Assembly (NCBI RefSeq): GCF_035582795.1
Contig: NC_134368.1
Location: forward strand, 9,322,501 to 9,386,500
Reading direction: 5' to 3'
Source of the DNA: Mycteria americana
Lineage: Eukaryota; Chordata; Aves; Ciconiiformes; Ciconiidae
DNA length: 64,000 nucleotides
Both the position numbers and the translations under genes were made by a program. The notes under the pieces were generated by a model, which saw nothing but the letters and a program-made list of their open reading frames with translations, was not told the DNA's origin and did not search any database. The stretch's first letter is position 1; the number at the start of each line of letters is the position of its first letter. Positions 13,701 through 27,300 of this stretch are shown piece by piece.

Positions 13701-14689
13701 CTGTTTCCCGATTAATCTTTTTTGGAGAGTTGAATAGAATGGCCTACAGGAACATCGCAGCTGAAGTCTGGTAAATAACCAGGCAGCCCTTCTTACCCCT
13801 TTTTCAGTTTGCAGATAGAAAAAGGGGCTTTCTTCAAGGCTGTGCAAAACCATACAGCACAGTATCTACAGCTGCTTTTAACTCTGGGCATAAGAGCAAG
13901 GGTAAGAAGGTAGAGGTCAGCTAAGGGTCCCAGATCAGCACAGTAAAAACTGCTGAATTTTCTTCTACCAGAGATCACTGCAGTATTATATATGTGGCCT
14001 TGAAGGCCAAGAGGAAGCACCTGCTCAGTGAAGCTCAGGATTGCTCAGATGTATTGAAGATCCTCTTCATGGTGAATTCACAAAGCTCATTGCACATTGT
14101 CATGTTAAAAGTGGGAGAAATTCACACTATTTTTTCCAAAAAGACACAAATACCAAACACTTGGCTGATTTTTTTTTTTTTTTTCAGAGCCATGCCAGAC
14201 AACAGACAGAAGAATACACACAGACATTCACACTAACTTCCCAGCAAAACAAACAGCTTTAGGAGTGAAGACTGCTCCCTGCCAGCCTGCCTTGGGAACT
14301 GCATCAGGCCAGACCAAGAGTCTTCAGACAATAATTTGCAATGGCTTTTAGAAATTAAACAGTTTGAAATCTCAGCAGCTGGCTTTCTTTTGATTTTTTT
14401 GTGTTATTTTGCTCAACTTCTCAATGGTTTTACGCTTTTTTCCCCATTTGTGAGTGCACTGAATTAAAATGTTTCACTTCTAACAAATTGCATCTACATT
14501 CTCATTATATGTATCTCAAAGACTCCTGCTAAGTATGTATTTGGAAATGGTGTTTTAGCTCTTTAATAATGCTTTTTGGGTGGAATGTCTACATACCTAG
14601 CACTCCTGGTTGAAATCAGTAGTATTTTGAGAAGTAAGGGAGAACTGTCACTTTCCATCAACTTACTGTTTTTTCCTCAAAGGTTGTAC
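10800..14689. other. Intergenic, SLBP promoter to solo LTR; no gene recognised
   Basis: Unique AT-rich sequence between the SLBP promoter and the first solo LTR. The only coding-like signal is a possible minus-strand exon at 12200-12323, listed separately. Short T/A tracts are present near 12770, 13220 and 14170. No other repeat family was recognised. Confidence 0.5.
12200..12323 (-). other. Possible orphan coding exon, minus strand
   Basis: On the minus strand a strong polypyrimidine tract (12 T) followed by AAG precedes about 41 open codons reading RSNEDVDSVKKLIVCLRQYP, then NANNGEASWASATDDSVHHTQ, closed by CACAG|GTGAGA. The composition looks protein-like and both splice borders are good. 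I do not recognise the protein, and I could not find partner exons. It could be an exon of an unannotated gene, a relic, or chance. The phase would be 2 on entry and 0 on exit, so it does not fit between exons of the SLBP-family gene upstream. Confidence 0.3.
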
Positions 14690-15296
14690 ACAGGTGTGCT
14701 GGTTTGGGCTGGGATAGAGTTAATTTTCTTCACAGTAGCTGGTATGGGGCTATGTTTTGGATTCCTGCTGGAAACAGTGTTGATAACACAGGGATGTTTT
14801 AGTTACTGCTGAGCAGTGCTTACACAGTCAAGGCCTTTTCTGCTCCTCACCCCACCCCACCAGCGAGTGGGCTGGGGGTGCACAAGAAGTTGGGAGGGGA
14901 CACAGCTGAGACAGCTGACCCCAACTGACCAAAGGGCTATTCCATACTGTATGGCATCACGCTCAGCATATAAAGCTGGGGGAAGAAGAAGGAAGGGGAG
15001 GACGTTCGGAGCGATGGCGTTTGTCTTCCCAAGTAACCGTTACGCGTGATGGAGCCCTGCTTTCCTGGAGATGGCTGAACACCTGCCTGCCCATGGGAAG
15101 GAGTGAATGAATTCCTTGCTTTGCTTTGCTTGTGTGCATGGCTTTTGCTTTCACTGTTATCTCTGGGTCTTTAACTCAACCCCCAAGTTTTCTCACTTTT
15201 ACTCTTCCGATTCTCTCCCCCATCCCGCTGGGGGGGGAGGGAGTGAGTGGCTGTATGGTGCTTAGTTGCTGGCTGGCGTTAAACCACGACAACAGG
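14690..15296 (+). mobile_element. Solo LTR, avian ERV (probably ERVL-like), with ACAGG target duplication
   Basis: A single LTR at 14695-15291 (597 bp) begins TGTGCTGGTTTGGGC and ends ACCACGACA. It is flanked by the direct repeat ACAGG (14690-14694 and 15292-15296). It carries the CAGCATATAAAG TATA region near 14966. No internal retroviral sequence adjoins it, so it is a recombined remnant. Two related LTRs lie at 25669-26236 and 43418-44009. The 5-bp duplication suits a class III (ERVL-type) element. It lies between genes and shows no sign of host use. Confidence 0.88.
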
Positions 15297-18200
15297 TCCT
15301 ATACTTTTCTCCTCAGAGATCTCCATTATAGGATGTCTCCAAAATGCCTGCCTTTGGGCAATAACAGTCAGGCTGACCCTATGCTCAGTGAAACACTAAG
15401 ATCTGAAAATAGTACAGTGTAAAGGATTTACCTTGGAAGTTCCTTTCCCTTTGCCTGGCCTTACTGTAATTGTACAAACTCACGCATCTTCTGTGTAGCA
15501 TCTGCACAAACATCCATGCTCCTGCAGGAAAGTCTGCTATGCTAGCACCTCTCCTTTCCCACACACTGCTATGGACAACAGAACTGTGTTCCTGAACCAA
15601 GGACATGCTTGAAGTTCAGCATAGGCTCAAAACACATACAAACTCACTCCACTTCCTCCAGCCTTCCTCTGAGATAAGGTGACTTGAACAGCATGTTTAC
15701 CTGAATGAATCCAAGCAAGCCCAAGAGAGGACGGCTCCAGCCTGGAAGCCACACAGTACTTTTAGCATAACACTACGTACAAGTTAAATTCAGTTTATCA
15801 AGCAGAACTATCTGCCGTAACGCAGCTTAGGGATTACAGCTGCCTTGCATCTTTCTGTCCTTGACAGCAAATAAAATCCTTCAGAAAAGCACTTTCAGAT
15901 CACAGTGGGAATTTTAAGGGGAGGAGATATCCTTATCACTGTGACCTCAAAGGAGCAGTTTTAAAAACAAAGTACACATAACCAATAGCATTTCAGAACT
16001 GCTAGTGAAGGACTGTTTCTACAAGCACAGATGATCTGTAAGGAGATTCTCCCAGTGGAAGCATGCCAATAGAAGATACATGTCACTTCTTGGAGGAAAT
16101 TTAAACCTGGTGAAGTTCAGAGTTTATTTTGGCTTAATTACAAACTGAGCACAGATTTATGCAAACTGGATTTAATTAAAATAGGTAAAATTCATGGAAG
16201 GCTATCAAATACAAACTGGGGGTGGAGTGCCAGACTTCAGCTTTGCTTACCTCCGTTGTAAACTCTCATGTCAAATAGCCTTGGACAGATAAACAAGTGA
16301 ATGGACTGCATTCCAGTTTTATCTGCTCTGTTTAGACTGATGAGGGTACGGTTACTAATTAAAAGACATTACAGTGGTTCTACATCTAGTGGCAGCACTG
16401 CATGAAATAACTTTAGCAGACCTCAAACCTCATCTGCTCTGTATCATTCCTTTCCTTGTGCTAGCACAGCTTGTCCAAGCATACAAAACCTAGATTAGGG
16501 AACAGATCAGGCAGATTGTTGAAGATACTTAGACTAGAAGTAGGAAACAGAATAACCAGAGAAACACAAGATCTTTTAAGGACTGCTGAATTACAAATCC
16601 TATGGATCTGTGTCCATAAATCCACTGCAGGCCCCGTCCATTGTAGGCAAAAGCTTAAGGGCTCTGACAGCTGAGCTTAAGTATTTAATGACAGCCTATT
16701 ACTCTCACTAACAGCTCCATCCTCTCCAGGAGGACATCTTTACCATGGCTGAATGGGCACTGGGGCTTCAGCTGCTCCCTTCCACTAGGTTACAATGCAT
16801 TAAATACAAGCTCATGACATGTCAGAAAACAAACTGAGCAGCTGGACACAACCCAAGTTGTACTGGAAACTCCCTACAAGAGTTTGATTTAATCTCCGAA
16901 GAGTCCTCCCTTCCTCCTTTTAACAAGGGCTACCACCTCCCAATAAACAAAACACCCTAAAACAAACAAAAAAAGGACTACTGAATCCACATAGCCCTTT
17001 TATAATGAAACTCTGACAACGTAACAGCAAAAGCAGACCAACAGGGATTTTTGAAGTTAAAGTCTTTACTTCTGCATAAAGACAAAGTGCCAAAAATGTA
17101 ACACATTCCCTTATTTACAATCATCATAAATCACATGGAAGCATGCACACTGGAACAACAAGGTTCTAAATATTACTTCTTAAAAAAGTTCTGTACAGAT
17201 GTGTTCCTTGTATATACACACTCCATGCTCTGTGGTGTGTGACTGAGCCACCCTTGTGCTGGGACACTACTGAACCCCATGCCTGAGCGTGCCTGGAAAT
17301 AATGTTTTGGAAGGGACGGGGAGTAGTTTCTGGGGAAGCAGCTTGTTTCCAGGTCAGTAGCACAATAGGCTTTTGGCCCTTGGTTACACTGCCAGCCCCA
17401 CAGCAAGGCTGCTGGTGTGTCATCCCTAGCACTGCCACAGTTCCGCAGTGGCCTTGCGAAGAGCCAAACTGAACTACAGCAAAGAGACAATTCCCAGCTC
17501 TGACAGACATTTGTATCCCAGTACTACATAAAATGCCACAAGGACTGTAAAAAAAAAAAAAAATCTTCTAACTGGCACATGAATCTGGTCTAAACTCCAC
17601 TGTAGCCTCAGCCCTTGCTTTGACCTTCCAAGCACAGCAACAGAGAGTAAAACAAAGGAGAGCTTATCTCAACACCATCATAACCCTTAAGCCTGGACAC
17701 CCCATGCCCAAGAACAGCTCCAAACCTGCAAATAGTGCTGCTCACCTCCAATTCCTGTAGGAACAGCAGGCACTGACCTCATCTTCTTATACTCTCAGCA
17801 GTAGATTGGCTCTTTGGGTCAGGCTGTAACATACATAGAAGTAAAATCCACATATTTAGGCTGTGTTGCTGTTCAAACAGTCACTCATCCCCTTAAAGGG
17901 AGGGAGCTGATTTTGATAAACCGTCTACCTTTCCTTTCTCCTCTCTCACTAGGCTTAGGCAAATGCTAGCTTAATACATCTTATCTCAGAGAACGGTAAA
18001 TAAGCCAAATGGATGATCACCCCATTCAAAAGCTAAGAACAGTTTGTCTTTAACAACTGGAGAAAGGTTGGAATTATCTACATTATTTTGAAGCAGTTCT
18101 TCATATTGGATGTACAATTCTGGTCCAGTAGAGGAAAGAGGGTTTAACTCCTTGGTTTAAGGGGTGGCATTCTTCAGTTGTGGCATTCTTCGATATTGGA

Positions 18201-19306
18201 CTAATTCACCAGCATAACATTAGCGCACTCTAAGTAGCATGATCTCCAAATGGCAACAGCAGGATCCATCAACTGAAGTAGCCTTTACAATATGATGTAC
18301 GTGGCATCAGCCAATGCAGGTAAAGCAGAAACATTCTCACAAAAGCTTTAAGGAACATCCATCATCATTGTAGCACAGACTTAATGAAATCTGAAGTTTT
18401 AGACTTGAGGCAGAGCTTGCAGAAAACAATCTATCCTTAAAGATCTGGAGAAACCTAAACAAAAAGGTAGACAACTGCATTTTATAAATATATCTAGTCA
18501 TTAACAGCAAAACATTTACTCTCTTAAGCTATAGTATTACAGTAGCAGTAAATGGAACACAGTACTGCATACGATGAGCTTAAAGCACAGTATAAAAGAC
18601 AAAGCCATACTGTCCATGCTAAGGAAAGTGTTACAGACAGCATAACACTTTGAAAACATAAGTTATTGGGAAAAAAAAAAAGAGAATACTACATACCCTA
18701 TATTGCTAAAGTATTTGTTAAAAAGAAAATGAAGTAGTTGAGCCTATCTTTCCTAACCCCTCACAGCATTTTCACCTAAATGTTGTAATTAATTAGAACT
18801 GAGAGAAAAATGTATTTTATGAATTAATCTGCCATATCTTAAGTGCCCCACTAAGTTTTTTTCCTTTAAAAAGCAACCAGATACATCCAAAATTACAGTC
18901 ATTTATCTGGGCTCTAAACAGCCACCTTTATTTTGCTTGTTTAAGACAGAAATTTTCTTTTAGCAAAAAGGCAGGTGGCACAGAATTCTACCATGTAACC
19001 CACAATCTGGTTTTCAAGCTACATTCACTTTCCATAAAGTTCCTCCCATTTGAGAGTTTATCACACCTAAAAATCATGATTAAAGGCAGTGTTTCTCTCA
19101 ATATTGATCTTTGCATCCCAGGAAACCAATGTTTTGCTCCACAGAGAAGCTATTTAATTCACCTTCTACATGTGACGTGTCACAAAGATAATCACTCATT
19201 CTAACTGAAAAGCTGTGAACCCACTGAGTATATACTCCTTATTAGAAACTTATTTACAACACAGACAACTTAAAGCACCTAATATCAACAGACTATCTAG
19301 AAGACC
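15297..19306. other. Intergenic, no gene recognised
   Basis: Unique sequence downstream of the SLBP-like gene and upstream of SLBP. Open frames on the minus strand near 17.17-17.51 kb show no recognisable domain and no splice context. A small duplication (GTGGCATTCTTC twice) lies near 18165-18190. The 3' UTR of the SLBP-like gene could extend into this stretch, but its end cannot be placed from sequence. Confidence 0.4.
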
Positions 19307-20270
19307 ATAATAGAATAGAATCATTTAGGTTGGAAAAGACCTTGAAGATCATCAAGTCCAACCATTAACCTAGCATTGCCAAGTCCACCACTAAACCACA
19401 TCCCTAAGCACCACTTCTACCTCCAGGGATGGTAACTCAACCACTTCCTGGGGCAGCCTGTTCCAATGCTTGACAACCCTTTCAGTGAAGAATTTTTCCT
19501 CATATCCAATCTAAACCTCCCCTGGCACAACTTGAGGCCATTTCCTCTTGTCCTATCACTTGTTACCTGGGACAAAAGAGACCGACCCCCACCTCTCTAC
19601 AACCTCCTTTCAGGTAGTTGTAGAGAGCAATAAGGTCTCCCCTCAGCCTCCTTTTCTCCAGGCTGAACAACCCCAGTTCCCTCAAGCTGCTCCTCATCAG
19701 ACTTGTGATCTAGACCCTTCACCAGCTTTGTTGCCCTTCTCTGGACACGCTCCAACACCTCAGTGTCTTTCTTGTAGTGAGGGGCCCAAAACTGAACACA
19801 GTATTCGAGGTACGGCTTCACCAGTGCCGAGTACAGGGGCATGATCACTTCTCTACTCCTGCTGGCCATGCTATTTCTGGTACAAGCCAGGATGCCATTG
19901 GCCTTCTTGCCCACCTGGGCACACTGCTGGCTCATATTCAGCCAGCTGGTGACCAACACCCCCAGATCCTTCTCTGCTGGCCAGCTTTCCAGCCACTCTT
20001 CCACAAGCCTGTAGCGTTGCATAGGGTTGTTGTGACCCAAGTGCAGGACCCAGCACTTAGCCTTGTTGAACCTCATACAGTCGGCCCCAGCCCAGTGATC
20101 CAGCCTGTCCAGGTCCCTCTGTAAAGCCTTCCTACCCTCAAGCAGATCAACGCTCCCACCCAGCTTGGTGTTGTTGTCTACAAACTTATGAGGGTGCACT
20201 TGATCCCCTCATCCAGATCATTGATAAAGATATTAAAACAGAACTGGCCCCAATACTGAGCCAGTATAAT
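19307..20270 (-). mobile_element. CR1 LINE, 5'-truncated, minus strand
   Basis: The left end is the reverse complement of a CR1 3' tail (TAGAATAGAATCATTTAGG, then GGTTGGAAAAGACC). Reading leftward from about 20265 the minus strand encodes the C-terminal part of CR1 reverse transcriptase: the catalytic-motif region now reads [16 protein letters not shown] in place of the usual FADDTKLGG, followed by KDLGVLV and [19 protein letters not shown] possible ATAAT duplication flanks it (19307-19311 and 20266-20270). The catalytic Asp pair is lost and the copy is about 0.95 kb, so it cannot move. It lies about 1 kb downstream of the SLBP-like gene. Confidence 0.9.
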
Positions 20271-21261
20271 GAGAAATGCTCTCTTAACTGTGACATACAG
20301 AGGCACGCTTCTTTTACCTGCACATTTCACCTTATGTTGATTGCACATATGCTGACTGTAAATCTCTTCCTTTCGGTGCAGATCTTATGCGACTGCACCA
20401 GTTTTCCAAGGATGATCTCAGACTATATCCCTATTCTTCAAATCATTTTCTGTCACAGGAGAAAGTCCTCCTTCTTCGATACTTCTATATACAAAGAGAG
20501 ACTAGATATTTTCAAATATTGAATTAGCATTTAAGAAAAGTGAATCCATATTAAGTCTTATTCATGCTCAAAGATTTTAAATTAAAAAAAAAATCAATAG
20601 AAAAACACCATTAACAGTTTAAAACCTCTACCTGCCTTTTCCTCATATTGCTAGAATTCAAATCTTTAGTATTGTAAAACTGTGTGCCATATTCTTAATG
20701 AGTTATTATGCAAAATATTCCAAGATCACTGTTAAACAGACATTTTATCCTAGTCCATAATATTTCAGAGCCTGCATTAAATGTAGATCAAAGAATCAAA
20801 TTACACAAAAGACTATCTGCTAATAAAAGCTGTTTGACTCAAGATAGTACCCATCCTATTAATGCACCACAGGAATCTAAAGTCCAAGAGAAAATTTTCA
20901 TTGACACCTACTGCTGCAAATGCAAAGTTGTGACTTCATCAGAAAATACTAAGAGGCAGAAAAGCTGCTACTGAAATAATTTAAAAAACTGGCACTTTCA
21001 TTTGGGCGATTAAGATAAAACACAGGTTTTCTGGCTGAACAGGTAAATATTTCAACAATTTACTAAGTCTGAAGTATTAGATCTTTTAATTAAGGTGCTG
21101 CATTAAATACAAGAGGATGGGATAAAATACTAATATAATAAAGGAATAAAAAGAGAAACTGATCTGCTCAAACTGAACAGTTGGATTCTGTAGAACGATA
21201 CTGCATATGGGCTACTGAACAGTAAGTTAAGTAAGTAGTCAGCATGAACTCACCTTGATAT
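20271..21261 (-). other. Likely 3' UTR/flank of the SLBP-like gene
   Basis: AT-rich sequence directly downstream (minus strand) of the proposed stop codon of the SLBP-like gene. An ATTAAA motif lies on the minus strand near 21083. No coding exon was recognised. The end of the transcript is not visible from sequence alone. Confidence 0.35.
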
Positions 21262-24200
21262 TTAATTTTTTTTCCTCATTATTCTATCTTCAGCACTTGC
21301 ACTTCCCCATCCCCTTTCAGGGTATTCTGACTGATGTCCTTCCAATAAACTGCTACAAAGTTTAAGCCTACAAATAAAAAAAAAAAGCCAAAGACTAAGT
21401 GGCTTTATTATGGTAACCTTTTTATACTAAATACAGCTACAACCTGCTATTTACTCTAATATAGACTATAACATGAGAACATAAGGATGGAATTTTACCA
21501 TGCAACATATAAATATTGGCCAACACATCCCTAAGAATAGTAGGTGGAAAAAAAAAAAAAAAGAAATCCATGTTTATAATAAAAGCTTGGATTGAAATAC
21601 AACAAAATAAGGCAACTATGCTTCTAACTTAATACGCAAAAAAAGGTCCCTGATTGACAAGCTGCAATTTATACCTCTCCAGCCTGCAGTCTGTGTCTCT
21701 GCAAGTCTTGCTGTCAGGCAGAAAGAAGTTGGTGTTTTTCTGTTTCTGATTGTTCCATCCTGAAGAACAACTGGCTGGAATTGGGTCACTGCATAAAACC
21801 AAATAACTATCATTGTCATCAGCTACAAAACAACGTAATCTCTCAGGAGACAGAGAAGAAACTTTCAGCTCCTCGGCTTAGCAAGCGAGAAGCTAGGAAC
21901 AACCACAGGGATCAATTCTGTAAAATGCCATCACTTTCCATAAGACAAAGAGGGTGAAAGGGGCTCAGCATCTTCCAGCATTACTTAATGGCAGAAGCAG
22001 CAGAAAGTAGTAGATGGAGAGTCAGACTGGGAAAAGCCAAGTAAACTCAAAGAACAAAAAGAACAACCAAACATACCACACGCTGGAGGAAGTGTAAGGA
22101 AGGAGAAAAAAAAGTTATATTAAATAGCGACGGGAAAGGAAGATTAAAAAAAAACCACAAACAGGGACACCTTCACAGCACAAGCAATAAACAGAAAGAA
22201 CATAATAATCATTATGGTATCTACCTTGTTATTTCTAAACCATGTTGTACTGTCATTGCTTCGTCATTTTCACCAAAGGCTTCCCACTCTGAGCACTTTG
22301 AAAAAGCCTCCTGATGTCCTGATTCGGTAAGACTAAAAAGAAAGTGAAAAGGTCTGAAACCATGGACCTTTGTATCACAGCTCCTCTTAATTCTTCTGAA
22401 GATAAGGGGGCTAAGTAGAGAGAAAAAACCACATCTATATAAACATTTTTACTAAGGTCAGTGTGAAAAGTCTAATAAACCCCAAAAAACTTAAATCATT
22501 GTTCCAGTTTTCTTGTGGTTCTGACAAAACTTTGTAGAGTTAAACCATGCTCTCCTCTACATAGCCTATCATTTCTCATTTATAGGAAGACTTCTTATGC
22601 AGCAGCTAGGAAGGGGGAAAAAAGGAAATATGATTAAGACCAAATGCTAGAGGAGTAGTTTAATTCCTGAACAACTTAGAATAAAGAAGGTGTTAGCCTC
22701 AACAACTCTACCCTTCTGTTATCTGTTTTTGAACATTAACTTCACTCTGTCCCAGTCCCAGGCTGGGTGACCAATTCCTTGTTGTTCCAACAAGCATTTT
22801 CTTCCATATCATCTTTCATAAGGCAGGGATAAGCTTAATCAAAATACACAAAGCTTCTTTCATATCCCTTCATGTATACCTGTAGCAAACCTGTATACCT
22901 GTAGCAAATGTAACATAGCAATAATTAAACAGGCAGTGAGGGTCAGTATTCGCTGACAGACTTACGACTGCACGTTGGGCTCCATTCCTTAACCATAACA
23001 TTCATCAACTTGTACACACTCTCTAAGCCAAAAAGCAGAATGCAGTGCATGTAAGAGTTATGGGAAATAACTATGACAGGCACATAACAATTTCAGAATG
23101 ACAACCTCTGAAGCAGAAAGCAGGTTCCACGAGAAATCAAGAACACCACATTAGTGTTGCCTAAATCTACACACAAAAAAATAACCTGTTGTGTCTTCTG
23201 ACAGTGAAGTTTCTTCACCTTTGCAGTGGACCACTGTAAATATTTGCTATCATACAACACAATCATGATTTCCTTTCCTCATTAAACTGCACAACATTGA
23301 GATAAAACTAAAGCTATTAACAAATGGAGGGATAAACACCAGTCATATTCCAGAAGTCGGTTCATAATATCAATGAGTCTCCATATGGAGAATAATTTCA
23401 TACCTTTCCAGTGTGTGGTACATATGCACGTAATGGTTTTTGCTCTTTGAAACCACAGAGGAGTCAGAATTGTTTCTTTTTCTGCGTTTCCATACTGGAG
23501 AAGAATCAGGAGAACAGGAACTACAAAAATAAGACATAGATTTTACACACATAACATTCTTCATCTCTTTAAACGCTTATCAGAGTTCTGCAAAATAATG
23601 GCACATACTACACAGGAAGACTTTTGTTGAGGTATGATTCTTTAGTCACAACAGAGGAACACAGAGAAAATGGCTCAAATTTTGGTAACCACTCCACTGT
23701 ATTTTGGAAAGTGAACCCCGTCACAATCGCACAAGAAACTTGGAAGCAGAACCATTTTCAACTCCACACGCATGCCCCCAGATCAAGATATCTCAGTAAA
23801 CAGGGAAATGCATGAGGTGTTTCACTGTTAGTCTCCCTGCTGTTCTGCAGACAGGCGTAACACTGTTAATTGAACGCTTGCTTCTGAAAAAGGTACCCTA
23901 CTTTCACCACTTGCCAACAGTGGTTAAAGAAACCTCAGTACTCCACTGTATAAACAGAGAAGCTGAAAAAACACTGCCTTTTTCTGCTGTTAAGCATGCA
24001 ATTCTGTAATGCTGGTAATTTTTCCACTTTCAATGCTCTGTACCAATGATGGATTACATTCAACAGCAAAAGTGCCAAACTCTGAATATGAGCATTAACT
24101 GCCCTCCCTCATTAAACACTTCCCAAAAAAACTGACAGCATCAACATATATTGAATTATTTCAATAAGTTAACCACAGAAGTTTTATCTCATACCTCTCC

Positions 24201-24332
24201 AGTGTGTAGTCAGTCTGTCTGCATTCATCTTCACATTCACTTCTCTTCTGCTTTTCGTCAAATACAAGGGAGCCAGAAACATCCTGATCTTTGCAGAACC
24301 ATTCCTGGGAACTGCCTGAGGGTTCTGTACTA
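21262..24332 (-). CDS. SLBP2: SLBP2 C-terminal exon series: duplicated exon-2-like modules
   Basis: Four exons of 138, 117, 108 and 114 nt (24195-24332, 23404-23520, 22225-22332, 21675-21788), each phase 2 to phase 2, precede a terminal exon (21262-21367) ending MRKKN and stop. Each starts with Ser-rich sequence, has a central Trp, and ends near (D/H)xxLE with donor AG|GTA. The second reads [20 protein letters not shown], close to SLBP exon 2 ([15 protein letters not shown]). The first shares SLVFDE with this gene's own exon 2 (30560-30676). The third and last share GHQ with similar spacing. Symmetric phase and shared ends point to exon duplication, which is inference. The opening of the first module ([11 protein letters not shown]) also recalls the tail of human SLBP, so a mixed origin is possible. 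Confidence 0.65.
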
Positions 24333-27300
24333 CTAAAAACAGAAAAGGAAAAAAAAAAAGCAATTTAAAATACTACCCATCTAGCTTACCACTCCAAGCA
24401 GAAGACAGTTAAGCTGCAGTAATAATTAACAGTTCATCTCATGACATCCAAATGGTGCAAACAACTGCAACTTCCACTGTAGGTAAATTACAACACAACT
24501 AAAACTATTTACACAATGCAGTTACAGAACTAATGGATTTCCACTCTTTTTCTCCCAGTTTACTAGTCCCAACCTTGTAAAGTATTAGGTGGTGTCAGTT
24601 AGCAGAGCTAGCCTTGTTACAGAAATTCAAAGTTCTGAAAAGATATAAAAAAATTTCCATCTTGAACACAGTTGCCACTCTCCTGCAGAGAGCACAGAAA
24701 TCTCTCTCTAATCTTCTTACACTTCTCAAATCCTCTAACATATTGTTATTGCAGGAGAAAGGTGGTTCCACTGACATCAGAAAAAGGGAAGATGGAAAGG
24801 TTGTCAAGGAACAGTAATCACTGAATTTCTGCATATGTCTATCCCTTTCTAGAAAAATAATTTTACCTTGTGTAATTTTACCAGTGTAAACATGCAGGGG
24901 AAGGGAGTGTACTACTGTAGACAGACCAAAAGCCTTCCTCCCCAAAGTGCCTTACTGGAGATGAATTTAGACTAAATAATGGGAGGATCTTGAAGACTAA
25001 CAGAATTCAAAAGGAAAACAAGGTGTTCAAGGAGACTCCAATTTCTGAACCTGATCTTTTGCTCCCAGTTAGGAATGCCGTAAATAGAGTCCTCCTGTGA
25101 AGCAAGAGACAGTGCTGACTTAATTCACCCATACACACACTGGCTGCAGATCCCAGGTTTCTTCAGTAGGAGGATCCCAGGCATGCAGTGCTATCTTCCA
25201 CAGCCTGATCTGCTGGTCCCAGGATCTACGGCTGTACTTCTTAAATTTGTTGGGAGTTCTAGGATGAACTCCCGGTATTCGCTGATTCCTGTAAATACAG
25301 AGTAAAATTTCTATTTCAGGACATGATTTTCATTCTTAAAAAAAAATCCTCAGTCCATCAGATCATGCAAGCATCAATAGCCTAATAAACAGAATTTTCA
25401 TATTTTTAAACACTTAACTGAAATGGGTATATCCTAAAACATTGTCAAAAACAGACCACACAAGCAACAACTAACAATAACATGCTGAGTCAGACCAGAG
25501 GTTCATCCAGCCCAGAACTGTGACAGCTACGAAAAGCGGATCCCTACTGCCCATGGACAAATATGAAACAGAAGCAGCATAACTCGTACCCCTTCAGTAG
25601 TATCCTAGCCTCCAGCTACTTTTACCTCAGTTTTCCTAAGTCAGGTGCAATTTCTTTGTATTTAGTATTGTACCGAGTCTGGCTGGGATGGAGTTAACTT
25701 CCTTCACAGTAGTCCCTGTAGTGCTGTGTTTTGCATTCATTTTGCATTTAAAACAGTGCTGATAACACACTAATTTTTGGCTATAGCTGAACAGTGCTTG
25801 CACAGCTTCAAGGCTGCCTCTTTTCTCCCACTCTGCCCTGCCCCCTCCCACAGCCACTAAGTTGAGAGTGAAAAAGAAGTTGAGAGGGGAAACCACTGGG
25901 ACAGCTGACTCGAATTACCCAAAGAGATACTCCATACCTTATAATGTCATGATCAGCAATAAAAACCAGGGCAGAGGAAGAAGGGGAGGTGTCTTCCAAA
26001 GTGGCCACTGCTCAGAGACTGTCAGGGCACCACTCTGCTTGTGGGAGGTAGTGAGTGATTGCATTTGCATCACTTGCTTCTTCCCCCCTTTCTTTCCTTC
26101 ACCTATTAAACTGCCCTTATCTCAATCCATCAGCTTTCCTTCTTTTGCTCTTCCTATTCTTTCCCCATCCCACTGGGGAAAGGGAGGGAGCAAGCAGCTG
26201 TGTGGGTAGCTGGCTGCTGGCAGGTGTCAACCCACAAGTATCTTCAGTGAACTTTTATTCTACCACTGTCCATGCATTATTACAATGGGGATTGCTGTAA
26301 TTCTAAACAGCATTTGTCTTTTGGGAGTATAGAAAACAAAGTACCCATGCTCTCTGGGTAAAATGTAAATTATATATATGCCTTTCCACTGAATCTACGC
26401 TGGACAGACACTGTAACAATGCTGTCTGGGATCACCCAATGGCTGGAAATGCTATTTCTCAGACAGTATCCCAAACCCAGATCTTGTCCACCACAGATTA
26501 CTGAAGAGCTCACTCAAACTGTATCATCAGTACAAAATAATCCTGTTTATAGTCCTACCATACTGGAGTCAGCTTTAAGCCTGGGGGTGGAAAAAAGCAT
26601 ACTACAATAATGTTTTAAATCACACAAAGTACCTTGGTCTCAAGTGGTTCCCCCTACCAGCTTCACAGATCAATGTACTTACCCATAACACTTTTTGTAA
26701 GATAAACAGATCCCTGCTAAGGAACAGTATTATAAACTATCCCATTAAAATGCCACCCAGTACGCTTTTTTTTTTTTAAGTTTATCTCATGTTTTTTCTG
26801 AACATTGTTCTCACCCTTTCCTATTCTCCACCTATGATTTAACTGATCACAGCACAGCTATGCAAGTGCCGGGCATCAGCGTAAGACTGGCTGCAGTCCT
26901 ACCACTGATGACAAAGTGACAAAAAACCCCTACAATTCACAAAGCAATCCAAGACTCTTTGAAGAAAAAAGTGTTACCGAAGATGTGATCATGATATTGT
27001 GTGATATCTGTGACCATTTATGGTATCTGTTGTTGATTTTTAATCATCTAGTCTAATCTTTCAAGTTTTGCTCAACAAGAAGCTCACAGCGTCCACTGCA
27101 TTTGGCTGGCAATTTTCACAACAGGCTCTTACAGATAGAATCCATAGAAAGCTAGCAACTATAAGTAGCAAGTCATATTGACAAAAACACCTCTAAAAAA
27201 TAACCGTCAAAACAAGAACACAGGTGCACATCTATACATTAGTAGACTAGCTTCTGAATCGGAATAGCTCTGCAGTAAGCAGAACGGGCTGGCTAAGAAA

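Noticed and set aside
17166-17510. Overlapping minus-strand open frames of 105 and 114 codons
   Set aside because: No recognisable domain, no splice context and no protein-like conservation pattern; probably chance frames in flanking DNA.
19597-20199. Minus-strand frame of 200 codons with reverse-transcriptase similarity
   Set aside because: It is the CR1 reverse-transcriptase C-terminus with the catalytic motif lost, not a host gene.
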